Shown here piece by piece: positions 52,172 to 60,676 of a stretch of 64,000 bases of DNA. The notes below the pieces were generated by a model, which did no database searches, was not told where the DNA came from, and saw only the letters and a list, made by a program, of their open reading frames with translations. Position numbers and translations under genes: made by a program. The DNA is from Novosphingobium sp. B 225 (GTDB lineage: Bacteria > Pseudomonadota > Alphaproteobacteria > Sphingomonadales > Sphingomonadaceae), in contig NZ_MWLM01000069.1 of NCBI RefSeq assembly GCF_002198665.1, positions 65,663 through 129,662 on the forward strand, written 5' to 3'. Within the stretch, counting starts at the first letter, position 1; every line of letters starts with the position of its first letter.

Positions 52172-52741
52172 CTAGCGATTCTGGCCGGGCACCCACAGTA
52201 CTTCGCTGGCACCTTCGAAATTGAGGGCGCGGGACAGGACGAACAGGTAGTCGGACAACCGGTTGATATAGGCCAAAGCCGCAGGATTGACGGGTTCCTG
52301 CGCGGCGAGAAGGGTCATCGCGCGTTCGGCACGGCGGGTCGTCGCGCGGGCAATGTGGGTGCGGGTCGCGGATTCGTTGCCTCCGGGCAGGATGAAGCTG
52401 GTCAGCGGAGGCAACGGGGCATTGGCCCGGTCAATCTCGCCCTCGAGCCAGGCGACTTGCTCTGCAACGATCCGCAGGGCCATTTCGCCGGGCGAAAAGT
52501 CCTCACCCGGGGTGGCCAGATCGGCGCCAAGATCGAACAGATCGTTCTGGATCCGCACCAGCGCTGAACGGTGTTGAGAACCGTCCAAAACGCACACAAC
52601 GCTGCCCAAAGCGCTGTTTGCTTCGTCGACCGCACCAATCGCTTCCATCCGCGCGGCATGCTTGGGGCAGCGACTGCCATCGACCAGTCCGGTCGTGCCG
52701 TCGTCACCCGTGCGGGTGTAGATCTTGTTGAGCTTGACCAT
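52172..52741 (-). CDS. PduO-type cob(I)alamin adenosyltransferase
   Basis: A 189-residue enzyme that transfers the adenosyl group of ATP to cob(I)alamin, making coenzyme B12. It has the N-terminal ATP motif IYTRTGDDGTTGL, EAIGAVDEANSALG, QNDLFDLGADLATP, SFILPGG, ARATTRRAERAM and YINRLSDYLFVLSRALN, all characteristic. The start at 52741 is chosen 3 residues before that motif region. Next to the dehydrogenase and the small membrane protein, as in other sphingomonads. Confidence 0.93.
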   Translation of the reverse strand: MVKLNKIYTRTGDDGTTGLVDGSRCPKHAARMEAIGAVDEANSALGSVVCVLDGSQHRSALVRIQNDLFDLGADLATPGEDFSPGEMALRIVAEQVAWLEGEIDRANAPLPPLTSFILPGGNESATRTHIARATTRRAERAMTLLAAQEPVNPAALAYINRLSDYLFVLSRALNFEGASEVLWVPGQNR

Positions 52742-52745
52742 CGGA

Positions 52746-52976
52746 TCAGCGGTTAGCGAAAAGCAGCAGTGCGACAAGCATTACCGCGCCGCCCTGCCAC
52801 AGGATGCGTTGCATCATCATCTTGTTCTGCTTGAGCTGCATTTCGCTGGGGCCGACACTGTCCGGGCGTTCAAGGTCCTCGCGGGTGCTTTGCATGAAGG
52901 CCGCGATGCCGCGCCCCAGGCTGACGACGACCATGATCATGGCGATGATCAGGACAGGGATCAGAATTGTGCTCAT
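52746..52976 (-). CDS. Twin transmembrane helix small protein (HIG1-like)
   Basis: A 76-residue protein with two membrane helices (about 3-25, ILIPVLIIAMIMVVVSLGRG, and about 55-74) joined by a charged loop containing NKMMMQRILWQGGAV. This is the HIG1-domain-like twin-helix family common in alphaproteobacteria, possibly linked to respiratory complexes. Overlaps gluQRS by 4 nt and precedes the cobalamin gene by 4 nt, so the three genes form one unit. Confidence 0.88.
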   Translation of the reverse strand: MSTILIPVLIIAMIMVVVSLGRGIAAFMQSTREDLERPDSVGPSEMQLKQNKMMMQRILWQGGAVMLVALLLFANR

Positions 52977-53821
52977 GCGGCCGGTTCTACTCCGTTGCCC
53001 AACGAAAGGCCAGCGGGCAGGCGGCCGGCGCGCAGTTCGTTTGCCAGGGCCCTCCCGTCCTGTCCCGTGCGACGCAAATCGGCCAAGGCGGGTGATCCGC
53101 GCCGCTTGGCCAGCTTGCGTCCGTCCGCTTCGACCAGCAGCGGATGGTGATGCCAGACCGGTACCGGCAGTCCCAGCAGTGCCTGCAGCAGGCGGTGGAC
53201 TTGACTGGCGGCAAACAGGTCCTGCCCGCGCGTGATCGTAGTGATTCCGTCCGCCGCATCGTCCAGCGTTGCAGCCAGGTGATAACTGGCCGGCGCATCA
53301 CGACGCAGCAATACGACATCGCCGAACTGTTCGGGCGAGCAGCGCTGCGGCCCGGCCAATTCATCCTCCCAGCTGATCGGCCCGACTAGATCGAAGGCCC
53401 TGGCCATGTCGAGCCGCCAGGCCACCTCATTCGCCTGAGCGGCGTGGCGACCGCGGCAGGTGCCCGGATAGATCGGCCCGTCCGGCCCTTGGTCACGCGC
53501 AGCATCGGCCACTTCGCGGCGAGTGCAGGAGCAGGGATAGAGCAGTCCCAGATCGATCAGGCGCTGACCGGCCATGGCATAAGTGTCGAGCCGCGCGGAT
53601 TGAAACACTACTGGCCCATCCCAGGTCAGCCCTAACCATTCCAGATCGGCCAGAATTTCGGGCACCAGTTCGGTGCGGCTGCGGGTGCCATCGATATCTT
53701 CGATCCGCACCAGAAACTCGCCGCCGCGCGCGCGGGCCAGATCATGCGCAACCACGGCAGCATAGGCATGCCCAAAATGGAGCAGGCCATTGGGACTGGG
53801 AGCGAAACGGGTACGGATCAT
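52973..53821 (-). CDS. gluQRS: Glutamyl-Q tRNA(Asp) synthetase
   Basis: A 282-residue paralogue of the catalytic half of glutamyl-tRNA synthetase. It attaches glutamate to queuosine in tRNA-Asp. FAPSPNGLLHFGHAYAA contains the HIGH-type motif; CSCTRREVAD and the following YPGTCRGRH supply zinc-ligand type residues; GRKLAKRRGSPAL replaces KMSKS. There is no anticodon-binding domain, and the length fits the GluQ family. Confidence 0.93.
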   Translation of the reverse strand: MIRTRFAPSPNGLLHFGHAYAAVVAHDLARARGGEFLVRIEDIDGTRSRTELVPEILADLEWLGLTWDGPVVFQSARLDTYAMAGQRLIDLGLLYPCSCTRREVADAARDQGPDGPIYPGTCRGRHAAQANEVAWRLDMARAFDLVGPISWEDELAGPQRCSPEQFGDVVLLRRDAPASYHLAATLDDAADGITTITRGQDLFAASQVHRLLQALLGLPVPVWHHHPLLVEADGRKLAKRRGSPALADLRRTGQDGRALANELRAGRLPAGLSLGNGVEPAA

Positions 53822-53941
53822 TGCCCGATTTCATCCTGTGGATTTTGCGGGGGCGCAAGCCTTGACGACGCACAACCCCCCATGTTCTCTTGTACTCATG
53901 GTCTGTCACCAAACCGCAATCTCGCACAGTAACAAGAGGTC

Positions 53942-54550
53942 ATGCTCAAGGCGGAGCTGATCGAGCGCGCGGCCAGGTTCCGCAGCGCAGAAGGGGATCC
54001 CCTTCGTCACCTGGCTGATTGCCCTGCGCTGGTGCTCAATGCGGACTATACTCCGCTCAGCTACTACCCGCTCAGCCTGTGGCCGTGGCAAACCGCGATC
54101 AAAGCGGTGTTTCTGGAACGAGTCGATATCGTCGCCAGCTATGGGCGAGAGGTTCATTCGCCGACCTGGTCGATGCCGATCCCATCGGTGATCGCGCTGC
54201 GCCAGTACGTGAAACCCAGCGAGTTTCCGGCCTTTACCCGCTTCAATCTGTTCCTGCGCGATCGTTTTACCTGTCAGTATTGCGGCAGCCCGCACCAGCT
54301 GACTTTCGATCACGTGGTCCCGCGGCGGCTGGGCGGGCAGACCAGCTGGGAGAACGTCGCTACCGCCTGCGCGCCGTGCAACCTCAGGAAGGGCGGGCGG
54401 ACCCCCAAACAGGCGGGCATGCCGCTGCTGGTCCAGCCGATCCGACCCACAAACTGGCAGCTGCACGAACGCGGCAAAGCCTTTCCGCCCGGCCACTTGC
54501 ACGAAACCTGGCGTGACTGGCTGTACTGGGACATCGAACTGGAAGCTTGA
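53942..54550 (+). CDS. HNH endonuclease
   Basis: A 202-residue protein with a C-terminal HNH domain (about 100-150): RFTCQYCGSPHQLTFDHVVP, then GGQTSWENVATACAPCNLRK. Both zinc CxxC pairs and the catalytic His are present. The N-terminal part (LVLNADYTPLSYYPLSLWPW) matches a widespread housekeeping-like HNH family in alphaproteobacteria. AAGAGG lies just upstream. No toxin, restriction or phage neighbours are seen. Confidence 0.9.
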   Translation: MLKAELIERAARFRSAEGDPLRHLADCPALVLNADYTPLSYYPLSLWPWQTAIKAVFLERVDIVASYGREVHSPTWSMPIPSVIALRQYVKPSEFPAFTRFNLFLRDRFTCQYCGSPHQLTFDHVVPRRLGGQTSWENVATACAPCNLRKGGRTPKQAGMPLLVQPIRPTNWQLHERGKAFPPGHLHETWRDWLYWDIELEA

Positions 54551-54577
54551 GCGGGCGGGCGATCGAAGGGGGCAGCA

Positions 54578-55249
54578 ATGAACAAAGGCAACAGACTCTG
54601 GCAGTTTGCCGGGGTGATTTTCATCTTCGTACTTCTCATCGCGATCGGTTTCACGCGGATTGGCGGGATCGGAGCCTGTGCCAACACTCCGGATCCGATT
54701 CTGGCTTTTGAACTGGCCAAAAGCCCGGCGGAACTGGCCGCGCTGTTTCCCGAAAGTTGCCGCGCAGCCGCATTGGCGGCGCAGCGCACCGGGCTATGGC
54801 TGGATATTCTGGCTTTCATCCCGGTCTATGGCGGGGCGCTGATCTATGTCCTGCGCGCGGCAAGCGGCGGCGATCCTGCGCTGGGCCTGCTGGTGCGCGG
54901 CGCGATCGTGCTGGTCGTCACCGGGATGCTGTTCGACCTGTGGGAGAACAGCCGGATGCTGCAGCTGATCGGCACGTTTCCGGGCGATCAGGCCACGTTC
55001 GATCAGCTGGTCGCTGCGCCGCGGATCAAATTCGCGCTGCTCGCCGTGGCCGAAGCTGCGGCTGGTTGGCTGTGCTGGCGCAGTTCAAATTGGACGCGCT
55101 GGCTGGGCGTGGCAGCGATCGGAGGAGCCGTACTGACGCTGGCCGGCCTGCTGATCGATCCACATTGGATCGGGCTGGGCGGCTTGTTGGCGTTCTTGTC
55201 GCTGGCGGTGGTCAGCTGGGTGCGCGCGCTGCGGCCAGAGGCGGGCTAG
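54578..55249 (+). CDS. Uncharacterised six-helix membrane protein
   Basis: A 223-residue inner-membrane protein with about six hydrophobic segments, including WQFAGVIFIFVLLIAIGFT, LDILAFIPVYGGALIYVL, GAIVLVVTGMLFDLWE, FALLAVAEAAAGWLCW and LLAFLSLAVVSWVRAL. A conserved-looking D-x-W-E-N motif lies at the end of the third segment. I do not recognise a family. AGGGGGC precedes the ATG; it follows the HNH gene by 27 nt. Confidence 0.8.
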   Translation: MNKGNRLWQFAGVIFIFVLLIAIGFTRIGGIGACANTPDPILAFELAKSPAELAALFPESCRAAALAAQRTGLWLDILAFIPVYGGALIYVLRAASGGDPALGLLVRGAIVLVVTGMLFDLWENSRMLQLIGTFPGDQATFDQLVAAPRIKFALLAVAEAAAGWLCWRSSNWTRWLGVAAIGGAVLTLAGLLIDPHWIGLGGLLAFLSLAVVSWVRALRPEAG

Positions 55250-55271
55250 CGCAGGCAACCAACAGTCCCAT

Positions 55272-55308
55272 CCCCGTCCGCGCTTCGACCGGTTCAGCAT
55301 GGACGGGG
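55272..55308. repeat. Short palindromic repeat between convergent genes
   Basis: CCCCGTCC at 55272-55279 pairs with GGACGGGG at 55301-55308; the loop contains GCTTCGACCGGTTCAGCA. It resembles degenerate sphingomonad REP elements and sits in the gap between the membrane-protein stop and the monooxygenase stop. Confidence 0.55.
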
Positions 55309-55332
55309 GAGGGATGCCTTATCAGCCCTTGA

Positions 55333-56421
55333 TCACATCACCAGTGGGCCGTGCTGGATGTTGGGAAGCACATAGCGTGCGAACATGTCGCATTCGTTCA
55401 CGTGCGGATAACCAGACAGGATAAAGGCTTCCATGCCCGCGTCCTGATAGGCGCGCAGCTTGGCGATCACCTGGTCCGGGGTGCCGACGATTGCCGCCCC
55501 GCAGCCCGAGCGGGCGCGGCCGATCCCGGTCCACAGGTTTTCCTCGACAAAGCCGTCACCGTCGGCTGCGCTGCGCAGCTCCTGCTGGCGCTGCACACCG
55601 TAATTTTTCGCATCGAGCGACTTTTCGCGGATCGCCTGCCCGGCTTGTTCGTCCAGCTTGGACAGGAGCTTGTCGGCGTACTGGCGGGCCTCGTCCTCAG
55701 TCTCGCGCACGATCACGTGGGCGCGGTAGCCGAATTTCAGCGTGCGGCCCTTGGCCCCGGCGCGGGCCTTCATGTCGGCTACGGTTTCGCGGACCTTGTC
55801 CATCGTATCGGGCCACATCAGGTAAACGTCAGCCGCTTCGGCGGCGCATTCGCGGGCTTCGTGGCTCAAGCCGCCGAAGTAGAATGCCGGGCACTTGCCC
55901 GAAATCGTGGTGATCCGCGCCGGATCGAGCTTGAGGTTGAAGAATTCGCCCTGGAAATCGAGGTGTTCGCCATTCAGTAGCGTGCGGACGATCTTCATGA
56001 TCTCGGTCGCGCGGGCATAGCGTGGGGCGCTCTCGATCTTCTCGCCCGGCATGTCGGACGAGATGATGTTGACGTTGAGCCGCCCGCCGGTCCCCGCCGC
56101 GTTGGGGCCCAGGATCCGGTCGAGTGTGGCGATGCGGCGGGCAAGCTGCGGGGGCCAGTCCTCGCCCATGCGGGTGGCCCACAGCAATTTGATCCGCCGT
56201 ACCTGTGTGGCAACCGCCGCTGCGAATGCGGTGGTATCGAGTCCCAGTTCATAGCCCGAGGGCAGCAAGATATTGTCGAACCCGCCCTCTTCCGCGCGCA
56301 GCACGATATTGCGGCAATGTTCCCAGCTGCTCTTCAGATAGGGATCGGGCACGCCCAGGAATTCGTAATCGTCGTCGCACAGGGCAGAGAACCAAGCCAC
56401 TTCACATTGTTGTTCGGACAT
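55333..56421 (-). CDS. SsuD-like flavin monooxygenase, probable sulfoquinovose monooxygenase (SmoC-type)
   Basis: A 362-residue LLM-class flavin-dependent enzyme of the alkanesulfonate monooxygenase branch. Aligned to E. coli SsuD as I recall it, His235, Arg304 and Tyr338 occupy the positions of catalytic His228, Arg297 and Tyr331 with a constant +7 offset (motifs RAHVIVRET, RARSGCGAAIVG, LSGYPH). SsuD Cys54 is not conserved. It would use FMNH2 and O2 to convert sulfoquinovose to sulfite and 6-oxo-glucose. It is last in the operon SQase-LacI-AKR-LLM, 128 nt behind the reductase, with GAGGAAGC before its ATG. The flavin reductase it needs is not in this window. Confidence 0.85.
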   Translation of the reverse strand: MSEQQCEVAWFSALCDDDYEFLGVPDPYLKSSWEHCRNIVLRAEEGGFDNILLPSGYELGLDTTAFAAAVATQVRRIKLLWATRMGEDWPPQLARRIATLDRILGPNAAGTGGRLNVNIISSDMPGEKIESAPRYARATEIMKIVRTLLNGEHLDFQGEFFNLKLDPARITTISGKCPAFYFGGLSHEARECAAEAADVYLMWPDTMDKVRETVADMKARAGAKGRTLKFGYRAHVIVRETEDEARQYADKLLSKLDEQAGQAIREKSLDAKNYGVQRQQELRSAADGDGFVEENLWTGIGRARSGCGAAIVGTPDQVIAKLRAYQDAGMEAFILSGYPHVNECDMFARYVLPNIQHGPLVM

Positions 56422-56549
56422 CGTCTTGCTTCCTCAACTATTGCACCGGACACACTGTTCCATCGGCATAACCGCTGGCGGCCGCCGTCCGGCACTTGTT
56501 CCATTCCTTGCGCGCCGCCACGGACGACGCGCGGTTCGTTGCGGCTGTC

Positions 56550-57464
56550 CTAGGGCAGTCGCTCTCCCCGCGCCGCGACGAGCACGGCGTACCAGTCCTG
56601 CCGTGACCAGCGGACTTTCATTGCTTGCGTTCCCTCGACAATCCGTTCGGCCTGCTGCGAACCGATGATCGGCACGATCCCGGCGGGATGCGCCATCAGC
56701 CACGAATAAGCCGCGACGCTGCGCGACACGCCCTGTTCCGCGCTGACCCGGTCCAGTTCGCCGGCAATTGCCTGATCGCGCGGGCTTTCCGGATTGGCGA
56801 GTTGCCCGCCGCCCAGCGGTGACCAGGCCAACGGGGTCAGGCCCAGCATCATCGCCTGATCCAGCTCGCCATTTTCAAAGCAGGTGATGCGCAGCGGGCT
56901 GATTTCCGGCTGAGTTGCAACCAGCTTGTGGCCCAGGAACTGGTTGAGCGCGGCAATCTGATGCAGCGTGAAATTGGACACGCCGATGCTGCGGATCTTG
57001 CCCGCCGCCACAGCATCATCCAGCACCCGAGCCACTTCCTGCGGGTGGGCCAGAATGTCCGGACGGTGGATCTGATAAAGGTCGATGCATTCGGTCTGCA
57101 GCCGCCGCAGCGAGGCATCGAGCGCGGCATTGAGATAATCAGCGCTCTGGTCATAGGGCAGGGGCGGCATGATCCCGCCCTTGCTGGCCAGCACCATGCG
57201 GCCACGCAGGGCCGGTTCGGCGGCCAGCACTTTGCCGAGCAGCGCTTCGGCATCACCGAACCCGTCAGTGCCATTAAAGCCATAGATGTCCGCCGTATCC
57301 AGCAGGGTAATCCCGGCATCCAGCGCGGTGTGGACCAGCCGTGCCGCTTCCTGCGCGCTGCGCCCGCCTTCGGCCAGACGCCACATCCCCCAGGCAATCG
57401 GGGATATGGCAATCTGGCTGTGGCCAAGATTACGGGTGGCAGGTGGATTGGGCAGAAGGCTCAT
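56550..57464 (-). CDS. Aldo/keto reductase, probable 6-oxo-glucose reductase (SmoB-type)
   Basis: A 304-residue AKR. The tetrad is visible: Asp56 and Tyr61 in LLDTADIYGF, Lys95 in MVLASKGG, and His133 in LYQIHRPD. C-terminal GIVPIIGSQQAERI is the usual NADPH-binding segment. Its start overlaps the LacI stop by 4 nt, and the monooxygenase gene follows. In the oxidative sulfoquinovose pathway an AKR reduces 6-oxo-glucose to glucose, which fits this position exactly; the substrate is inferred from context. Confidence 0.87.
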   Translation of the reverse strand: MSLLPNPPATRNLGHSQIAISPIAWGMWRLAEGGRSAQEAARLVHTALDAGITLLDTADIYGFNGTDGFGDAEALLGKVLAAEPALRGRMVLASKGGIMPPLPYDQSADYLNAALDASLRRLQTECIDLYQIHRPDILAHPQEVARVLDDAVAAGKIRSIGVSNFTLHQIAALNQFLGHKLVATQPEISPLRITCFENGELDQAMMLGLTPLAWSPLGGGQLANPESPRDQAIAGELDRVSAEQGVSRSVAAYSWLMAHPAGIVPIIGSQQAERIVEGTQAMKVRWSRQDWYAVLVAARGERLP

Positions 57465-58474
57465 GCAATATTCCTGGCTGGTGGCGCGACCGATGCTCGC
57501 TCGATCAGGGTATGGGGCAGGCGGCGATGAGTCAGATCACCTCCGGCGATGAGGATTTCCGTGGCAGTGCGGGCAAGCTCTGCCATCGGCTGGTGGATGG
57601 TGGTCAAGGGCGGCCATACGGTGCGGGCCAGCGTGGTATCGTCAAACCCGGTCACTGAAAGTTCGCCCGGAACATTGACCCCGCGATCATGCGCCACGGC
57701 CAGCACACCGGCGGCCATATCGTCATTGGATGCGAACACTGCTGTTGGACGGTCGGGCAGGTCGAGCAGATAATTGCCGCCGCGTACGCCGGAATCGAAA
57801 TCAAATTCACCATCGCAGATCAGCCCCGGTTCGAACGATAGCCCGGCCCGGTCAAGTGCGCGGCGATAACCGAACAGGCGGTCGTCGGATGCCATGTGAT
57901 TGGGGTGGCCCTTGATAAAGCCAATCCGGCGGTGGCCCATGTTGATCAAATGGGTGGTCATGTCGTCCGCTGCCTGGGCATCGTCCATGAACACCGAACT
58001 GGTCAGCGCGTGGTTGGTGCCCGGCGATATGCGCACAAAGGGAATGTCCAGCGCCTCAAGCGCACGCAGCACCGGATCGCAATCGGTCACCGGGCTCGAC
58101 AGGATGATCCCGTCGACATGGGTCTCGGTCACCAGTCCACGCACCTGATCGCCCACGCGCGGATCGGTGACATCGACCGGCTGGGCCAGCAGGCGAATGC
58201 CTTGCTGCTTGCAATATTCCCAGCACCCGGTCTGGATTTGGAACATGTAGTAGGGGCTGTGATTGTCATAGATCAGCGCGATCTGGTTGCTTTTCGCACC
58301 GGAAAGGATCCGCGCCGCAACGCTGGGCCGAAAATCGAGCGCGCGCATTGCCTCCTCGACCCGGGCCTTGGTATCCTTGCTGACATAGGGGTGATCGTTG
58401 AGCACCCGGCTGACGGTTTTCACCGCCACCCCGGCACGCGCCGCGACATCACGAATGTTGGCCCGTTCGCTCAT
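57461..58474 (-). CDS. LacI family regulator of the sulfoquinovose locus
   Basis: A 337-residue LacI-type regulator with N-terminal HTH (NIRDVAARAGVAVKTVSRVL, then NDHPYVSKDTKARVEEAMRAL), hinge, and sugar-binding domain with VTGFDDTTLARTVWPPLTT. The start at 58474 overlaps the SQase stop (ATGA) with GGAAGG upstream; a long in-frame extension to 58606 is antisense-like. It is unusual in being embedded in the operon it presumably controls, between SQase and reductase. Likely effector: sulfoquinovose or its glycoside. Confidence 0.9.
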   Translation of the reverse strand: MSERANIRDVAARAGVAVKTVSRVLNDHPYVSKDTKARVEEAMRALDFRPSVAARILSGAKSNQIALIYDNHSPYYMFQIQTGCWEYCKQQGIRLLAQPVDVTDPRVGDQVRGLVTETHVDGIILSSPVTDCDPVLRALEALDIPFVRISPGTNHALTSSVFMDDAQAADDMTTHLINMGHRRIGFIKGHPNHMASDDRLFGYRRALDRAGLSFEPGLICDGEFDFDSGVRGGNYLLDLPDRPTAVFASNDDMAAGVLAVAHDRGVNVPGELSVTGFDDTTLARTVWPPLTTIHQPMAELARTATEILIAGGDLTHRRLPHTLIERASVAPPARNIA

Positions 58475-60573
58475 CCTTCCAGCACCCCCGCAAGCGCCGC
58501 GAACAGCGCAGCGAAGGCACTGTCCGGGCGAAAGAACACCGGCGGCTGACCGATTGGGGCCGGGACCAGATGCATGCCAGGGGCGAAGTCCTCGCCCGTC
58601 CAGCAATGACGCCAGGTGGCTTCGCCGGGAAGCACTACCTGCCGCGCACTCGCCCCTTCCTCAATCACCGGTGCTACCAGCAGATCGGCACCGTAGAGGT
58701 ATTGATCCTGCAAGGTAAAGAGCGTGGGATCGTCAGGATAGTGCAGGAACAACGGGCGCTGCGCAGGGAGGCCGTGTGCCGATGCCTCGTCACACAAGTG
58801 GCGAACATAGGGCGCAAGGTGAGCATGGACCCGGCTCCACCGCGCGAAACACGCCAGCAACTCTTCGCTTGAATCGTACTGCAAGTTGTCGTCCGGGCGG
58901 TTGCCTTCGTGACTGCGCATCACTGGCGCGAAAGCGGCCAGTTCGCACCAGCGCTGGATCAGCTCCACTGTCCGGACATTGCCATGAAGCGAGGTATAGC
59001 CGCCGCAGTCGGAATGGCTGTAGGCATTGCCGACCAGCCCGGCCGAGAGGGCAGCGGTGATGACCGTGCCGATCCCGTCGTGCCGGGTGAAATCGACCGA
59101 TTGGTCTCCAGCCCACAGCAGCGGGCAGTGCTCCTGCACCCCCGAAAAGCCCGCGCGCATGAAGAACACCGCATCGCCGGTCTTGCCGCGGCTAGCCACG
59201 GCCTGGGCGTTGACTTCGGCCCATAGCACAGGCCAGCGGTTGTGCGCTTCCATTGGGTCAGAACCATCTGCCAGCCGCACGTCGGTTGGCAGGTATTCGC
59301 CGAAATCGGCCATCCAGCCGGAAATCCCGATGTCGAGCATTTCGCGGCCCAGCACGTGTTCAGCAAACCAGGCGCGGGTTTCCGTGCGGGTGAAATCCAG
59401 CACGCCGCAGTCGAATTCGCCGAAATCGACCAAATATACTTCGTCACTATCCTGACGCAGGCAGAAATGCCCGGCCTCGCGCGCGGAATCGTAGAGGATG
59501 CCATCGACTGCCAGATAGGGATTGGCATAGGCCAGAAAGCGTATCCCGCGTGCCTGCAGGGCAGCAATCCGTTCGGGCAGGTCAGGAAAGCGCTGGCGGT
59601 CGCGTCGCCAGTCCCAAAACAGACGGCGGCCGAAACTGGTTTCGCGGATCCCGGCCCAGTCCTCGCACCACAGTCCTGATACCGCGGCCCCGGCCTTGAT
59701 GAAACTCTCCAGCCGCTCAAAACTGCGCGCGCCGTCCTTCAGTCCCACGATCGCCCCGCCGATCGCCCAATCGGGCAGCGGCGGCTGCTTGCCGAACCGC
59801 TCGGCCAGTTGGCCGACCAGTTCTTGTGGGCCATCGGCGGCATAGAGTTCGAACGTGGTTGCGGCCGCCCACACCTCGACCCGGTGGAACGCTGCGTCGC
59901 TGCAATCGATCACGCTATAGCTCGCCGCCGTGCAATGCACCGCCAGCCAGCGTGATGTCAGGAAGCTGGGCTGGGGATAATTGGTATTCCAGTAATCGCC
60001 CCCGGCCATGCCCTGGCTATCCATCAGCCGGGTCAGCTCGGTCGATTTGTCGCGTCCGACACCGGGTTCGCTGGTCCACATTGGAAAGGCGCGGCCATTG
60101 AGCGCCAGATAGCTCATCTGCTCTCCGCCGCCCCACACCGTCTCGTCCGGTTCGGCGTAAAAGTGCAAGTGCAGCCGGTCATAGCCCGGGCGCAGCAGCC
60201 GGGCCGACAGGTGGTTGCCCGCGAGCATGAGGCTTGCCGCGGGTTCCCCGTCATGGCGCAGCTCAACATTGTCACCGTCGATCACCCAGTCGGTGGGGGC
60301 CAGCGCGTCATGCGGCGCATCGCTGATCCGGAAATTGCCGCACACCATTTCCACTTCGGGCGCGCCGACGGCCATGACCACCGCAGGACAGGTCTTTCGA
60401 TGCGACAGCACGACTCGGCCCGCAAACAGCAAGTCGAAGCCATCATCACACTCGATAAACCCGGTTTTCACGCGGTTTAGCTCTCCCTCCGGGGCTGAGG
60501 ACGCAGTCCGCCCGCCCATGCCTGTCCGATATATGACACCGCTTGACATATCGAGCCATTCGACGCATTTCAA
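58471..60573 (-). CDS. GH31 sulfoquinovosidase (SmoI/YihQ-type)
   Basis: A 700-residue GH31 retaining glycosidase. The nucleophile is Asp423 (WMADFGEYLP) and the acid/base Asp490 (WAGDQSVDF). The sulfonate-recognition residues of Agrobacterium sulfoquinovosidase, K-E-R-W-Y, are all found: Lys279 (VGLKDG), Glu304 (WCEDWAG), Arg317 and Trp320 (GRRLFWDW), Tyr526 (DCGGYT). The spacings are 25, 13, 3 and 206, as in that enzyme within one residue. So it should release sulfoquinovose from sulfoquinovosyl glycerol rather than act on maltose. No signal peptide. First gene of the operon; the exact start among several in-frame codons near 60573 is uncertain. Confidence 0.9.
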   Translation of the reverse strand: MKCVEWLDMSSGVIYRTGMGGRTASSAPEGELNRVKTGFIECDDGFDLLFAGRVVLSHRKTCPAVVMAVGAPEVEMVCGNFRISDAPHDALAPTDWVIDGDNVELRHDGEPAASLMLAGNHLSARLLRPGYDRLHLHFYAEPDETVWGGGEQMSYLALNGRAFPMWTSEPGVGRDKSTELTRLMDSQGMAGGDYWNTNYPQPSFLTSRWLAVHCTAASYSVIDCSDAAFHRVEVWAAATTFELYAADGPQELVGQLAERFGKQPPLPDWAIGGAIVGLKDGARSFERLESFIKAGAAVSGLWCEDWAGIRETSFGRRLFWDWRRDRQRFPDLPERIAALQARGIRFLAYANPYLAVDGILYDSAREAGHFCLRQDSDEVYLVDFGEFDCGVLDFTRTETRAWFAEHVLGREMLDIGISGWMADFGEYLPTDVRLADGSDPMEAHNRWPVLWAEVNAQAVASRGKTGDAVFFMRAGFSGVQEHCPLLWAGDQSVDFTRHDGIGTVITAALSAGLVGNAYSHSDCGGYTSLHGNVRTVELIQRWCELAAFAPVMRSHEGNRPDDNLQYDSSEELLACFARWSRVHAHLAPYVRHLCDEASAHGLPAQRPLFLHYPDDPTLFTLQDQYLYGADLLVAPVIEEGASARQVVLPGEATWRHCWTGEDFAPGMHLVPAPIGQPPVFFRPDSAFAALFAALAGVLEG
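60532..60550. promoter_or_regulatory. Candidate operator in the SQase/TonB divergent promoter
   Basis: TATGACACCGCTTGACATA has arms TATGnCA and TGnCATA and lies between the divergent SQase operon and TonB receptor. It is the clearest symmetric element there and a candidate site for the LacI regulator of the locus. It lies at the 5' edge of the SQase frame, so the true SQase start may be downstream, for example ATG at 60547, 60520 or 60514. Confidence 0.4.
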
Positions 60574-60676
60574 GCGTCACAAGTAGCAGGGTCAGGGCGG
60601 TAAGTCCTGTCTCAAGCTGCGGTATTTAGCCGCCGGGGCCGGACGGTCCGGACCGGCAGATAGTGGGAGGAACTCG

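Noticed and set aside
53942..54550. HNH gene as homing endonuclease, restriction enzyme or prophage remnant
   Set aside because: No intein, intron, methylase or phage genes nearby; the N-terminal domain matches a widespread chromosomal family.
55333..56421. LLM enzyme as taurine/alkanesulfonate assimilation SsuD
   Set aside because: No ssuABC or sulfur-starvation genes adjoin it; it is in one operon with a sulfoquinovosidase and a sugar-type reductase.
58471..60573. GH31 enzyme as ordinary alpha-glucosidase or alpha-xylosidase
   Set aside because: All five KERWY sulfonate-binding residues are present with the expected spacing, which ordinary GH31 glucosidases lack.
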